The notes below the pieces were generated by a model. That model did not search any database. It was not told the DNA's origin and saw nothing but the letters and a program-made list of their open reading frames with translations. Shown here piece by piece: positions 16,490 to 25,283 of a DNA stretch of 43,703 nt (position 1 is its first letter; the number at the start of each line of letters is the position of its first letter). A program made the position numbers and the translations under genes. Origin of the DNA: Candidatus Moraniibacteriota bacterium (GTDB lineage Bacteria; Patescibacteriota; Minisyncoccia; Moranbacterales; UBA11712); contig JAPLXD010000013.1 in the NCBI GenBank assembly GCA_026396255.1, forward strand, positions 1 to 43,703. Reading direction: 5' to 3'.

Positions 16490-17000
16490 GGTTTCTGAAA
16501 ATTTCAATTGTCCTTTTTATTTCCTCATCAATGCCTTTTATGCAGTTATAATTTGCAAGCTCTTTCTCATTCACCCAGGCGAAATCTGAGAAATCATGAG
16601 GATTGGGCGTGACATCTCCGCTTTTGTACTTCGCCGCGAATTTGACGAGGATTACCGGGATTCCGTCGGGGCGGACGAAAGCGACGCTGTTGATATAGCA
16701 TAACTTATTTTCAATCTCGATTCCCGCTTCCTCCCGGGTTTCCCTCGCCACCAAATCTTCGACGGCGTTTTCAAAATCGATCACGTCGCCGTTCATCCGG
16801 GTCGGATGCGCGAGATCCATATCCTTCCATTCCAATTTCCCGCCGGGCATGGCGTATTTCCCTGGGTGGACTTTTTCCCGTTCGCTGCGCTTCAAGATCA
16901 AACATCTTCCGTCAGATTCGCGATAGACAACCACATTGGCAACAAAATAAAATAGTTTGTCTTTTTTCGCGTTGTCGATTGAAATTTCAGGCGCCGGCAT
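16482..17000 (-). CDS. NUDIX hydrolase with an interrupted Nudix box
   Basis: 172 residues. The Nudix box is visible as PGGKLEW ... EDLVARETREEAGIEI, but about 19 extra residues (KDMDLAHPTRMNGDVIDFE) lie between the Gly-rich start and the catalytic REtREEAGIE helix, a longer loop than the usual GX5E spacing. YFVANVVVYRESDGRCLILK is the first beta-hairpin. The enzyme would hydrolyse a nucleoside diphosphate linked to another group; in this locus an NDP-sugar or sanitising role is plausible but not shown. The ATG at 17000 sits 1 nt after the upstream glycosyltransferase stop. Confidence 0.88.
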   Translation of the reverse strand: MPAPEISIDNAKKDKLFYFVANVVVYRESDGRCLILKRSEREKVHPGKYAMPGGKLEWKDMDLAHPTRMNGDVIDFENAVEDLVARETREEAGIEIENKLCYINSVAFVRPDGIPVILVKFAAKYKSGDVTPNPHDFSDFAWVNEKELANYNCIKGIDEEIKRTIEIFRNHG

Positions 17001-17001
17001 A

Positions 17002-18129
17002 TTATTTTTCAAAAAATTTTTCCACAAAACTTTTCCAACTGAATTTTTTGGCGCGTCCAACTCCCTTTTCGGCGAGTCGCAGACGCAATTTGTTGTTTCG
17101 CAAAACTTTTCCCATCACTCGGGCCATTTCGTCTGTGTCGTGCGGATTGAAATACAAGACCGCGTCGCCGCCGACCTCAGGCAGTGAGGAATTCTTGGAG
17201 ATGGCGGTTGGCGCGCCGCTGGCCATGGCTTCGAGTGGCATCAGGCCGAATCCTTCATATAGTGACGGCAAGACAAATAGTTCGCAATTTCGATACAGAG
17301 CCGGCAAATCTTTTTGCTTCACAAATCCGATCAGGCTCACTTTGTCAGCTATCCCCAATTTTTCTGCTTCTTTCTTTGCATCTGTGAACAATTTGCTGAA
17401 TTGAGATTTGGCTTCTCCTCCAAGCACCAACTTGATGTCGGAAACTTCATAGTTTTCCAAAAGCCTTGCAAATGCTTCCAAAAGTCCTGGAACATTTTTT
17501 CGAAAATCAAATCCGCCTATATAGAAAACATAGCGGCCGAAAATGCCATATTTTTCAATAATCTGGTTGTCTTTTTCGCTGGATGATTTTTCAAAAAATT
17601 CTTCCCCAATGCTTGGATAAGCCGTTTTTATTTTGCCGAGCGGGATATCCAGGAACTTGTGGATATCTTTTTTTGACCACTCGGAAACAGTGATGATTTC
17701 ATCCGCGTGTTGGATGGCTTTTTGCGTCAGGAAAAAATAGAATTTTTTTCGTGAATTGTCGAGATAGTCCGGGAATATTTTCGGAATCAGGTCATGGACA
17801 AGCATCTTATGCCGGATATTTTTCGGCAAGAAGGTCGGACATTGGTAGAGAGAAATGAGCATATCGCACTGATCCCGTTTGACATATTTGGGCAAAAGGA
17901 ATTTTTCCCACCAGATTTTTCTGATCAGGTCATCGCGTTTCCAGACTGGCAGAAATATCCGCTTGTGGAAATTTTTTGGCAGTTTGAAATCAATAGCATC
18001 CTCCAAATAAAAAAAGTATTCATTTTGGTCAGAATGATTTTTGACTATTTCAGAGATGAATCCCCTTGTCACTTGGCCGATCCCGGTGTCAGGTTTTCGC
18101 AAAAAAGAAGCATTTATCCCAATTCGCAT
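17002..18129 (-). CDS. Family 4 glycosyltransferase
   Basis: 375 residues with GT-B fold: MRIGINASFLRKPDTGIGQV with the Gly-rich loop, DMLISLYQCPTFLPK, KMLVHDLIPKIFPDYLDNSR, EIITVSEWSKKDI, YVFYIGGFDFRKNVPGLLEA, and LFVLPSLYEGFGLMPLEAMA with the E-x7-E pair. It resembles mannosyltransferases of the MtfB/WbaZ type. It is the first gene of the minus half of the glycan locus, with its start in the divergent gap at 18130-18218. Confidence 0.9.
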   Translation of the reverse strand: MRIGINASFLRKPDTGIGQVTRGFISEIVKNHSDQNEYFFYLEDAIDFKLPKNFHKRIFLPVWKRDDLIRKIWWEKFLLPKYVKRDQCDMLISLYQCPTFLPKNIRHKMLVHDLIPKIFPDYLDNSRKKFYFFLTQKAIQHADEIITVSEWSKKDIHKFLDIPLGKIKTAYPSIGEEFFEKSSSEKDNQIIEKYGIFGRYVFYIGGFDFRKNVPGLLEAFARLLENYEVSDIKLVLGGEAKSQFSKLFTDAKKEAEKLGIADKVSLIGFVKQKDLPALYRNCELFVLPSLYEGFGLMPLEAMASGAPTAISKNSSLPEVGGDAVLYFNPHDTDEMARVMGKVLRNNKLRLRLAEKGVGRAKKFSWKSFVEKFFEK

Positions 18130-18151
18130 ATTTGAATTCTACAACAAATGT

Positions 18152-18180
18152 TTGATTAAAACAAATTATTTTGCTAGTAT
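18152..18180 (+). promoter_or_regulatory. Promoter of the plus half of the glycan locus
   Basis: TTGATT (18152-18157), a 17-nt spacer and TAGTAT (18175-18180) lie 38 nt before the ATG at 18219, in the short divergent gap between the two halves of the locus. Confidence 0.5.
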
Positions 18181-18218
18181 ATATCCAGTGTTTAAGCCTA
18201 AATAATATAGCCAATTTT

Positions 18219-19172
18219 ATGCGTCTAATCGTCAATATTCCAGCCTGGAACGAAGAAAAAACAATTGCCGGAGTGATCCACAAAATCCCCCGCCAAATTC
18301 ATGGAATCGATGAAGTGAAGATCCAGGTCATTGATGATGGCTCGTCCGACAAGACGGTCGAAGTCGCCAAAGCGGCCGGGGCGGATTTCGTCTTGAGTCA
18401 TCCGCGCAATATGGGTATCGGAGCGGCTTTCAAAACGGCCGTTGAATCGGCTCTTGAAAATGGGGCGGATATCATGGTGAATATTGATGCCGATGGCCAA
18501 TTTCCGCCAAGCGATATTCCCAAATTCACGGAACTAATAGTTAATCACAAGGCGGATATGGTGGTAGCCTCTCGCTTTGGGATCAAATCGGCCAAGAATA
18601 TGCCCTGGATAAAAAGTTTTCTCAATCGCTTCGCAGCCAATATTATTGGAAAATTTTTGCGCTATCCGATTGATGACCTCACTTGCGGCTTTCGGGCGCT
18701 TTCCCGCGAAACGATGCTGAGGCTCAATATGGCTTATCGCTTCACCTATACGCAGGAAACTATCATTGATGCTATTTCAAAAAACCTGGTTGTGAAATGG
18801 ATTCCGGTGGAGGTCCATTATTTTGACGGTCGCGAATCAAAAGTGGTGAAAAGCGTCGGAAAATTTGTCTATCAATCGTTTTTGATCATCATTCGCACTG
18901 TCCGCGACGCGCGCCCGATGGTGTTTTTCGGGATTCCGGGGGTCACACTCATCACGACGGCGGCAGCGATCGGAATCGCGTTTCTGGGATACTACTTTTC
19001 CCATTTCAAAGTTACTCCTTTCCGAACTTGGCTTTCACTGGCCGGAATCCTGTTTCTTGTTGGTCTCCAACTTCTCGTGTTCGCGCTCATCGCCGATATG
19101 ATCCGCAACAATCGGAAACTCACCGAGGAGCAGATGTATTTTTTGAAAAAGGAGAAATACAATAAAAAATGA
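18219..19172 (+). CDS. Family 2 glycosyltransferase, dolichol-phosphate mannosyltransferase-like
   Basis: 317 residues: a cytosolic GT-A domain (LIVNIPAWNEEKTIAGVI, QVIDDGSSDKTVEVA, PRNMGIGAAF, IMVNIDADGQFPPSDI, DLTCGFRALSRE, FTYTQETIIDA) plus two C-terminal membrane segments (TLITTAAAIGIAFLGYYF and TWLSLAGILFLVGLQLLVF). This is the layout of GT2 enzymes that load a sugar onto polyprenyl phosphate (DPM1/ArnC/GtrB type), giving a donor for GT-C enzymes; a GT-C-like protein follows two genes later. The start at 18219 rather than 18171 is set by the family N-terminus. Confidence 0.93.
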   Translation: MRLIVNIPAWNEEKTIAGVIHKIPRQIHGIDEVKIQVIDDGSSDKTVEVAKAAGADFVLSHPRNMGIGAAFKTAVESALENGADIMVNIDADGQFPPSDIPKFTELIVNHKADMVVASRFGIKSAKNMPWIKSFLNRFAANIIGKFLRYPIDDLTCGFRALSRETMLRLNMAYRFTYTQETIIDAISKNLVVKWIPVEVHYFDGRESKVVKSVGKFVYQSFLIIIRTVRDARPMVFFGIPGVTLITTAAAIGIAFLGYYFSHFKVTPFRTWLSLAGILFLVGLQLLVFALIADMIRNNRKLTEEQMYFLKKEKYNKK

Positions 19173-20284
19173 AAATTCTTTTTATTTCCCGTGCATACCC
19201 ACCTATTTTTGGCGGGATCGAAAATCAGAATTATGGGATTGGCCAATCTTTGTCGGAAATTACGTCTATAAGAATTATTGCCAATGAATCAGGTAAAAAA
19301 AATCTGCCATTTTTTTTGCCTTGGGTGACGCTGAAATCTCTTTTTATTGTTCCGAGATACGATACAATTCTTCTCGGTGATGGAGTTCTTGCTCCACTCG
19401 GCGCATTTTGGAAAATATTTTATCCGAAAAAGAAATATATTTCTATTGTACATGGACTCGATATCACATTTGCACATAAAAAATCAATTTTGGGGAAAAT
19501 TTACAGAGCAGTCAATATTCCAGCGTTGAAGAAAATGGATAAATTGATAATGGTCGGAAACGAAACAATTACTGAAGCAGAAAAGATTGGGATTTTGAAA
19601 GAAAAGTGTGTTTTTATTCCGAATGGATATTATCCAGATGAGATATGCAAAAAATGCACCAGAAGCGATGCAGAAAAATTACTGGAAATGGACTTGGGCG
19701 GCAAGAAATTTATTTTCCGAGGAGGAAGATTTACAAAACACAAGGGTGTGGAGTGGTTCATCCGTAATGTGATGCTAAATTTGCCGGAAAATTATATTTT
19801 TGTTGCCGCTGGAGGAGGTATTGCGAGCAAAACTGCGGGTGATGAGAATTATTATCCAAAATGTAAGCAAGCGGTTGAGGATTTGAAAATGGAAAATAGG
19901 GTGAAACTATTGCTCAATCTCAAGAGATCAGACATAAAAACTCTTTTTAATGTTTGCGACCTGTATATTTCACCGAACATAAAAGTTCCCCGATCAATGG
20001 AAGGTTTTGGTATTACAGCAATTGAGGCCGCTGCTTGTTCAAGGGTTGTTCTAGTGTCAGATATTGAAGGTCTTAAGGACGCAATCAAGGACGGCGATAA
20101 TGGCTTTTTGGTCGAGAGCGGAGATGTGGAGGCGTGGACGAAAAAGATCAACGAACTGTTGGCTGACGACGAATTCCGAAAAAAATTTGGAGAAAAAGCA
20201 AGAGAGTACACAATTGAAAATTATAGTTGGGAGAAAATTGCCAAGAGATATCTGGAGGAAATGGAGAAAGTTGCGAAAAAATAG
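19169..20284 (+). CDS. Family 4 glycosyltransferase
   Basis: 371 residues with GT-B fold: MKILFISRAYPPIFGGIENQ, YISIVHGLDITFAHKKSI, KLIMVGNETITEAEKIG, FIFRGGRFTKHKGVEWFIRN, and PRSMEGFGITAIEAAACSRV with the E-x7-E pair, then VSDIEGLKDAIKDGDNGFLV. It overlaps the upstream GT2 by ATGA. Its DNA is visibly more AT-rich than its neighbours, which may mean a more recent arrival. Sugar specificity cannot be read. Confidence 0.9.
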   Translation: MKILFISRAYPPIFGGIENQNYGIGQSLSEITSIRIIANESGKKNLPFFLPWVTLKSLFIVPRYDTILLGDGVLAPLGAFWKIFYPKKKYISIVHGLDITFAHKKSILGKIYRAVNIPALKKMDKLIMVGNETITEAEKIGILKEKCVFIPNGYYPDEICKKCTRSDAEKLLEMDLGGKKFIFRGGRFTKHKGVEWFIRNVMLNLPENYIFVAAGGGIASKTAGDENYYPKCKQAVEDLKMENRVKLLLNLKRSDIKTLFNVCDLYISPNIKVPRSMEGFGITAIEAAACSRVVLVSDIEGLKDAIKDGDNGFLVESGDVEAWTKKINELLADDEFRKKFGEKAREYTIENYSWEKIAKRYLEEMEKVAKK

Positions 20285-20292
20285 AAATTTAT

Positions 20293-22164
20293 ATGGTTAT
20301 TGGTCTTCTAAAACTCATCCTCACCATCCCCTTTGTCCTCATCTTGCCGGGCGTGCTTTTTCAGTGGGCGATTTTCGGTTGGAAATCCGCCTTTGGCGGA
20401 AGAAAAATATCTTTTTTCGAAAAAGCGGTTTTGGCTGTGCCTTTCAGCTTGATCATAGTCGACCTGATTGTGCTGCTTCTCAACAAATTGAATATTCTCC
20501 TCAAAGGGCCGGTGCTGGTCGGAGCGATTCTGATATTTTGTCTCGTATGTTTTGCCGCATATCAGCTCAGATTTGGGAAGAAAAAAAGCAAAAAAGAAGA
20601 GGAGAGCGAACCTGACAAAACATTTGATTTTTCCACCTGGCAGGCAGTTTTTATCCTGCTGGCGCTTGTCCTCGCGATTTTCATCCGGACGGCCTATCTC
20701 TCTGACACGATCATCCCTTCAGCAACCGATTTGGGCCACCATATGTATTGGGTCCAAACGATCATCAACACGGGGCATCTCCCCAACTACGGTATGCCGG
20801 ATTTCATCATCGGAGAGCATATGGTTTTTGCCGCGGTAAATTTGATCAGCGGGATTGGAGTGATGACTGCCATGCCCGTTCTTCTCCTGCTTTTTTTCAA
20901 CATCGTCGGTATTTTCACAATCGCGATCCTGCTTGGTCGGGTCTTTGAGAGCAAAAAAATTGTGGCTATCTCATTTTTCGTGGCCGGGTCTTTGTATGCA
21001 ATCAATCCTCCGCAAGGCCGGTATGTGAGCGGCGGGGTGGTGGGAAATGTGATGGGAGACATGCTTATTCCGGTTGCAATGTATTTTTTCTATCGCGCCC
21101 TCAAGGAAAAGGATCAGATCTTTGTCGGATTGTTCATTTTTTCTTTCGCTGGTCTCTTGTATACGCATCATTTGAGCGCGTTCGTCCTGATTTTCTCAAT
21201 TGCGGCGGTTGTGATTTTGTATTTGATCCTGAATTTCAAAAACATTTTCAAAATCATCGGCGAGTGGCTAAGATTATTCTTAAAACCCTTTCCCCTTGCG
21301 CTTATATTTATTTTTGCACTGTATTTTCTGGTAATCTTCACTCCTTCGTACTTCAATCCTGCCGCTGTCGGTCAAGCAACGGGCGAGCCAACCAAGAACA
21401 CGCGGATCGGATTCAGTATCGTCCAAATTGATTCAGGCGTTGGCAGCGCGTTGCTCGTTCTGGGAGCTGCAGGGTTTCTTCTGTCACTGTTTGCTCTCAA
21501 GCGAAAAGAACTGAAGTATGCGTTCGCGTTCGGTTGGTTTTTGGTTTTATTCGTGATGACTTGGAAGCCGGGATTGCTCTATGTCAATATTCCGAGCGAC
21601 CGGGTGAGCAATTATTTGTTCCTGCCTTTGGTGCTCCTCTCCTCTTATGCACTCGTCCGGTATTTTGAGGTTTTCACCTCGGACACTTCCCGTTTTTTTT
21701 CGACTGTTTTTCTGTTCACGCTTCTGTTTTTCGTCATTACGAATGGTCTTTCGGACAGTGCGGATGTTTTCAAAGCCAAAAATCAATTCCAGGGGATTAT
21801 GGAGACTTTTCACTCGGCCGCCTATTTGGCCGCAACCGTGGATACAAACAAGGATATTATTTTGAAAGATCACGTGAACATATATGGCGATTCCTGGTAC
21901 AAATTGTTTTTTATGAAAGACTACAAGTATCCCCTCTCCCGCGGGGTGCTCATGCGCTACGCGGATCCGACAAAACCGCGCGAAACCTGCACGCGGGATA
22001 TGATCTCGAACGCGGAAAGCGATGCGGGAAAAGCTTGTTTTGCCGACACGGGGGTCAACTATGTCGCCGTGAACGCCCAAATCGAAGGCAATAGTTTTGA
22101 GAAATATCCGGACTTTTCAAAAGTTTATGGCTCGGATGGAATTTCGATTTTTAGAAAAGACTAA
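20293..22164 (+). CDS. Large polytopic membrane protein, GT-C-like
   Basis: 623 residues with about twelve hydrophobic segments. The first external loop after the third or fourth segment carries SDTIIPSATDLGHHMYWVQT, an acidic-His arrangement like the catalytic loop of GT-C transferases (PMT/ArnT/AglB relatives), and the C-terminal ~110 residues form a soluble external domain (NIYGDSWYKLFFMKDYKYPL, GKACFADTGVNYVAVNAQIE). A GT-C enzyme using the polyprenyl-phosphate sugar made by the DPM1-like enzyme is my inference. The ATG at 20293 was chosen because earlier in-frame sequence overlaps the upstream gene. Confidence 0.65.
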   Translation: MVIGLLKLILTIPFVLILPGVLFQWAIFGWKSAFGGRKISFFEKAVLAVPFSLIIVDLIVLLLNKLNILLKGPVLVGAILIFCLVCFAAYQLRFGKKKSKKEEESEPDKTFDFSTWQAVFILLALVLAIFIRTAYLSDTIIPSATDLGHHMYWVQTIINTGHLPNYGMPDFIIGEHMVFAAVNLISGIGVMTAMPVLLLLFFNIVGIFTIAILLGRVFESKKIVAISFFVAGSLYAINPPQGRYVSGGVVGNVMGDMLIPVAMYFFYRALKEKDQIFVGLFIFSFAGLLYTHHLSAFVLIFSIAAVVILYLILNFKNIFKIIGEWLRLFLKPFPLALIFIFALYFLVIFTPSYFNPAAVGQATGEPTKNTRIGFSIVQIDSGVGSALLVLGAAGFLLSLFALKRKELKYAFAFGWFLVLFVMTWKPGLLYVNIPSDRVSNYLFLPLVLLSSYALVRYFEVFTSDTSRFFSTVFLFTLLFFVITNGLSDSADVFKAKNQFQGIMETFHSAAYLAATVDTNKDIILKDHVNIYGDSWYKLFFMKDYKYPLSRGVLMRYADPTKPRETCTRDMISNAESDAGKACFADTGVNYVAVNAQIEGNSFEKYPDFSKVYGSDGISIFRKD

Positions 22165-22167
22165 ACT

Positions 22168-22533
22168 ATGTCATCCAAAATAATCATCATCGCCGTCGCC
22201 ATTCTTCTCATCATCAGCTTCTCGGTGCTTTTTGTGATTGAAACCAAAAATCACAACTATGATTACAACAAAACCTGGAGCGTGGCGTATTTTGAAAATC
22301 CGCGGGACAACTCACTCGATTTCGCAATCGAAAATCACGAGGGTGTGGCGGCGGAATATGGCTACAAGATTTTTGTGGGCGACGACAAAGTGATTGATGA
22401 GAAAGTTGAAATCAATGCCGGCGCCAAACAACAAATCTCGCCGGTGATCCCGAGCGAGCGCTTGAGCGGCAACAAAGTTTTGATCGAAGTAAACTATAAA
22501 AGTAAGGATTATAAGATATATAAGAGTTTATAA
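22168..22533 (+). CDS. Single-pass membrane protein with small external domain
   Basis: 121 residues: one N-terminal membrane segment (KIIIIAVAILLIISFSVLFV) and a ~90-residue beta-rich domain (LDFAIENHEGVAAEYGYKIF, EKVEINAGAKQQISPVIPSE), similar in feel to the Ig-like or CARDB-type modules that follow large membrane glycosyltransferases (a DUF1616-like arrangement). It lies 3 nt after the GT-C-like gene and immediately before a GT4, so it may be an accessory subunit of the membrane enzyme. Confidence 0.65.
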   Translation: MSSKIIIIAVAILLIISFSVLFVIETKNHNYDYNKTWSVAYFENPRDNSLDFAIENHEGVAAEYGYKIFVGDDKVIDEKVEINAGAKQQISPVIPSERLSGNKVLIEVNYKSKDYKIYKSL

Positions 22534-23784
22534 ATGAAACGCATTTTATTGCTTACCCGGCCGATTTGCCCGCCATGGGATGAGGGGTCGAAAAATTTCG
22601 CTTACACCCTCGCCAAATACGCGGGTGATGTTGAGGTCCATCTTTTGACATATCCGGGGTGTGGAGCCTCAGATACTGCCTGGATTTTCAATCTTCAAAA
22701 TGTCGTCTGCCACGACATTTATACCTCATCAAAATGGGATTGGTCGCAAAAGATCCGGGCCTATATTTTTTTGGCCAAAGAATTTTTTTTGAAAGGCGGA
22801 AGGAAATACGACATTTTGCATTCTTTTTTCACTCCGACAAGGCTGAACTCTTTCGCGCTGAAGCTGTGTTTGAGAAACACAAAAACAAAAACCATCCAAA
22901 CACTGGCGACATTGCGGGATGATTTGTACGGCGCGGAAAGATTGAAAAAAATCATTCACGCGGATTTCGTCATCACCTATTCTGACTATGCGAAGGAAAA
23001 ACTGGAGAAAATTGGATTTCGGAAGATAAAAAGAATTTATCCGGGAATCGATATAAAAAAATACTCTCCTACTCCGAAAGACAGGGCATACTTGAAAAGA
23101 TATGAAACGGGCGAAGATGATTTTGTGATCAATTATACCGGTGAATATGTGCGGCTTGGAGACATGGATGATATCGTCAATGCATTTATAGATTTAACTC
23201 GTTTTGCCATCCCGGGCTTGATCCGGGATCCAGAAAATAAATTTGGCGCAGAGAAACTGGATTCCCGCTGGAGTTTATCCCGCACCGGGATGCGGGGCGG
23301 GAATGACAAGAACAGGAAATTTAAATTACATTTAGCGGTGCGGGTGAAAAATGAAAAAGATGCGCAAAAAAAGCGAGAAATTATTGCGAAACTGAAAAAA
23401 GAAGGCGTTTTAGACAGAGTAGCCTTTATTGACGATTGCAGTTATGTGATGGAAGACGTATTCAATCTTTGCGATATCTCCATTTTTCCGGCGCGGACGA
23501 TGGCCGGGAAGTTTGATATTCCTCTGGCCGTCATTGAAGCGATGGCTTGCGGCAAGCCCGTGATCGCGTCCAATCTCGAAAGGCTCAAATATTTCCTAAA
23601 CAACGAAAACAGCATCTTGGTTCCGCCCGGAAACCGCGAAGCCCTCAAAGAAAATATTTTGTATTTGTATAATAATCCCGAGAAAAGAAACGATCTGGCG
23701 CGGCGTGGCATTGATTTTGTCCGCGCGAATTTCGATATAGCGAAAATAGTGAAAGAGTATGAAGAGGTGTATGCAAAATTATGA
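22534..23784 (+). CDS. Family 4 glycosyltransferase with a repeat-derived insertion
   Basis: 416 residues with GT-B fold: MKRILLLTRPICPPWDEGSK, YDILHSFFTPTRLNSFALKL, FVITYSDYAKEKL, VINYTGEYVRLGDMDD, and FPARTMAGKFDIPLAVIEAM followed by ACGKPVIASNLERL. Between the IVNAFIDL helix and the KLHLAVRVKN strand lie about 34 residues (RFAIPGLIRDPENKFG...RTGMRGGNDKN) encoded by a long palindromic repeat (23206-23308). The repeat keeps the frame and falls on a surface loop, so the enzyme can still fold. The stop overlaps the rtcB start by ATGA. Confidence 0.88.
   Translation: MKRILLLTRPICPPWDEGSKNFAYTLAKYAGDVEVHLLTYPGCGASDTAWIFNLQNVVCHDIYTSSKWDWSQKIRAYIFLAKEFFLKGGRKYDILHSFFTPTRLNSFALKLCLRNTKTKTIQTLATLRDDLYGAERLKKIIHADFVITYSDYAKEKLEKIGFRKIKRIYPGIDIKKYSPTPKDRAYLKRYETGEDDFVINYTGEYVRLGDMDDIVNAFIDLTRFAIPGLIRDPENKFGAEKLDSRWSLSRTGMRGGNDKNRKFKLHLAVRVKNEKDAQKKREIIAKLKKEGVLDRVAFIDDCSYVMEDVFNLCDISIFPARTMAGKFDIPLAVIEAMACGKPVIASNLERLKYFLNNENSILVPPGNREALKENILYLYNNPEKRNDLARRGIDFVRANFDIAKIVKEYEEVYAKL
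23206..23308. repeat. RPE-like palindromic element inserted in frame
   Basis: Contains ATCCCGG-GCTTGAT-CCGGGAT (23209-23229), then GGATCCAG...CTGGATTCCCGC arms, and ends CGGGCGGGAATGAC. This is the CATCCCGGGCTTGATCCGGG / GCGGGAATGAC type of dispersed repeat common in many bacteria. About 103 nt, coding for 34 residues. Confidence 0.8.
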
Positions 23785-25274
23785 ACATTGAATCCCTATC
23801 CGCCCACAAAAAGAAATTCCAGACGGACAAAATGAAAGTTCCGGCGATTTTTTTCATGAGCGAAGAATTGCTTCCGCAGGATGAAACATATAGAAAATTG
23901 GAAGACGTGGCGTCCAATCCGGACATTCTTTTTCACAATTTGGCGGCTATGCCCGACGTCTGCTCAAAACCCGGCCGGAAAAACGCGTCCGGAACGGTGG
24001 TTGCTTCCGAGGGTTTTATTCTTCCCCAGGTCAACGATTCCGACCCCAACTGCGGTATGCGCCTTTTGAAGACGAATCTCACAGAAGAGAATTTTTCGCT
24101 TGTTGAAATTGATAAACTTTTTCAAAAATTGGTGCAAACGGTTCCCACCAAAAAATTTGTCGGTACAAAGGTTCCTTTCAACGTCGTCGTCGACATATGC
24201 CGGAAAGGAACACGAGCCATTGTTGATCATCTGGGGATCAAAACCAAAAACGAATTGGAAAATACCCAAAACGGCGGAAATTTTTTTGAGCATGAAGTGA
24301 CGCGGCAGGATATTTTCGATGTTGTTCCAAAGTTTTATCTGTTTTTTGCCAAATACCGTCTGGGCATCATTGGCGCGGCCGGAAACCATTTTCTGGATCT
24401 AATGAAAGTGACTGATCTTGTCGACCCCCAAGTGGCTGAAATTTTCGGATTGAAGAAAGGACAATATCTCTTTATGATCCATACCGGCTCTGGTATCTTG
24501 GGACAATACACGATGTACACCCACACCGCCAAAAAACGGGAGCATTTGTCCCAATCGCTAATGGTGAGTTTGGGAAAATTGACATTTGGCTCAAGAAAAA
24601 AAGATGTTTATCGGGAAATGCAAAAGAAAATAAGAAACCATATGCAGGGCGACGAGTCCCTTCTCAAATATGATGCCAATGGTCCGGACGGCGAAATGTA
24701 TATGAATGCCCGGGCTGCCGCTTCCAATTTTGGAACCGCCAATAGGGCGGTGATCACTCACAATATTTCCGAGACGATCAAAAAGTTGTTTGACCGTGAT
24801 CCGGAGATGGATTTGATTTATGATATGCCCCATATTTCCATATCCAAAGAAAATCATTTTGGGCGCGATGTTTTTGTCCATCGCAGCAATGCTTCGCGCG
24901 CCTTTGGACCGGCAAAAATGACTGATCATCCGGTTTACAAAAAAACCGGAGAACCGGTATTTATCCCCTCTTCCATGTCGACGGATGCGTATATTGGCGT
25001 GGGAACGGACAAAAATGAGGACAGTTTCTTTTCCGCTCCGCACGGCACCGGAAAGGGCAAGAACGAAAAAGAAAAATCCATCACCAGCAAAAATGAATTA
25101 TTCGCCAAGATGGAAAATAAGGGCGTGCGGCTTTATAACGCCAAGTCATCGATAGTTGTCAACCAAGATTCTGCCCGCTACAAGGACATTGACAAGGTCA
25201 TGGCTGGTGTCGAAACCAACGGCATCGCCCATGTGGTGGCCAAAATGAAACCAGTGGCGGTTTTAATGTACTAG
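23781..25274 (+). CDS. rtcB: RtcB-family RNA ligase
   Basis: 497 residues. RtcB joins RNA 2',3'-cyclic phosphate (or 3'-phosphate) to 5'-OH ends through a GMP-histidine intermediate and two Mn ions. The metal and catalytic residues are visible: DSDPNCGMRL (D88, C91), AAGNHFLDL (N202, H203), MIHTGSG (H234), ITHNISE (H327), and the guanylylated His in SAPHGTGKG (H421), where the usual HGAGR is HGTGK. FVHRSNASRAFGP corresponds to the HRKGATRA loop but has S-N for K-G. No archease or RtcA is nearby. It overlaps the upstream glycosyltransferase by ATGA, so it is co-translated with glycan genes. Confidence 0.92.
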   Translation: MNIESLSAHKKKFQTDKMKVPAIFFMSEELLPQDETYRKLEDVASNPDILFHNLAAMPDVCSKPGRKNASGTVVASEGFILPQVNDSDPNCGMRLLKTNLTEENFSLVEIDKLFQKLVQTVPTKKFVGTKVPFNVVVDICRKGTRAIVDHLGIKTKNELENTQNGGNFFEHEVTRQDIFDVVPKFYLFFAKYRLGIIGAAGNHFLDLMKVTDLVDPQVAEIFGLKKGQYLFMIHTGSGILGQYTMYTHTAKKREHLSQSLMVSLGKLTFGSRKKDVYREMQKKIRNHMQGDESLLKYDANGPDGEMYMNARAAASNFGTANRAVITHNISETIKKLFDRDPEMDLIYDMPHISISKENHFGRDVFVHRSNASRAFGPAKMTDHPVYKKTGEPVFIPSSMSTDAYIGVGTDKNEDSFFSAPHGTGKGKNEKEKSITSKNELFAKMENKGVRLYNAKSSIVVNQDSARYKDIDKVMAGVETNGIAHVVAKMKPVAVLMY

Positions 25275-25283
25275 TTTTGTAAA

